NCBI GenBank assembly: GCA_023388385.1
Contig: JAEWGK010000133.1
Coordinates: 1 to 5,262, forward strand
DNA from: Actinomycetes bacterium
Lineage (GTDB): Bacteria; Actinomycetota; Actinomycetes; Mycobacteriales; Mycobacteriaceae
DNA: 5,262 bases
Reading direction: 5' to 3'
Shown here: positions 5,259-5,262 of the stretch, piece by piece
How positions within the stretch are numbered: position 1 is the first letter of the stretch
Layout: the number at the start of each line of letters is the position of its first letter
The notes under the pieces: generated by a model
Told to the model about the DNA's origin: nothing
Seen by the model: the letters and a program-made list of their open reading frames with translations, nothing else
Databases searched by the model: none
Made by a program: the position numbers and the translations under genes

Positions 5259-5262
5259 GGAG

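Overview
The window is ordinary, gene-dense chromosomal DNA from a very high-GC actinobacterium. It most resembles Corynebacterium or a close relative in the Mycobacteriales. The evidence is the strong G/C bias at third codon positions, the three actinobacterial families of unknown function (DUF2530, DUF3027, DUF2771), and several TANNNT -10 boxes placed to give leaderless mRNAs. I see no mobile element, CRISPR array, tRNA or rRNA. The species assignment is inference from family content.

Layout: (1) 1-941, minus strand: a SpoU/TrmH-family RNA 2'-O-methyltransferase, lacking only its extreme C-terminus at the window edge. (2) 941-2446, minus strand: an NCS2 (AzgA-like) purine permease. Its stop codon overlaps the methyltransferase start by one base, so the two probably share an mRNA with the permease first. 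(3) 2447-2542: a divergent intergenic gap with a near-perfect dyad, a 16-bp alternating pyrimidine/purine run and a probable leaderless promoter. (4) 2543-2836, plus strand: DUF2530, a small two-helix membrane protein. (5) 2837-2920: a convergent gap with several GC-rich hairpins but no T-tract. (6) 2921-3655, minus strand: DUF3027, with an Arg/Gly-rich N-terminal tail and a Cys/His-rich C-terminal module. (7) 3656-3677: a 22-bp divergent gap with two overlapping -10 boxes. (8) 3678-4640, plus strand: an exported, probably lipid-anchored glutaminyl-peptide cyclotransferase. (9) 4641-4701: a leader with a GC hairpin and a strong Shine-Dalgarno. (10) 4702-5229, plus strand: DUF2771, a single-pass envelope protein. 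The last 33 bases hold no gene, only a weak hairpin.

Functionally this is a mix of envelope genes (cyclotransferase, DUF2771, DUF2530), nucleobase uptake and RNA modification, not one obvious pathway. The most notable signals are regulatory. At 3662-3671 the sequence ATTCTAGGAT carries a -10 box on each strand, sharing two base pairs, and each box lies six bases from a start codon. This predicts a compact bidirectional promoter making two leaderless mRNAs. Also, two inverted repeats with identical 7-bp arms lie 26 and 27 bases upstream of the permease and DUF2771 starts. I found no convincing new multi-gene system.
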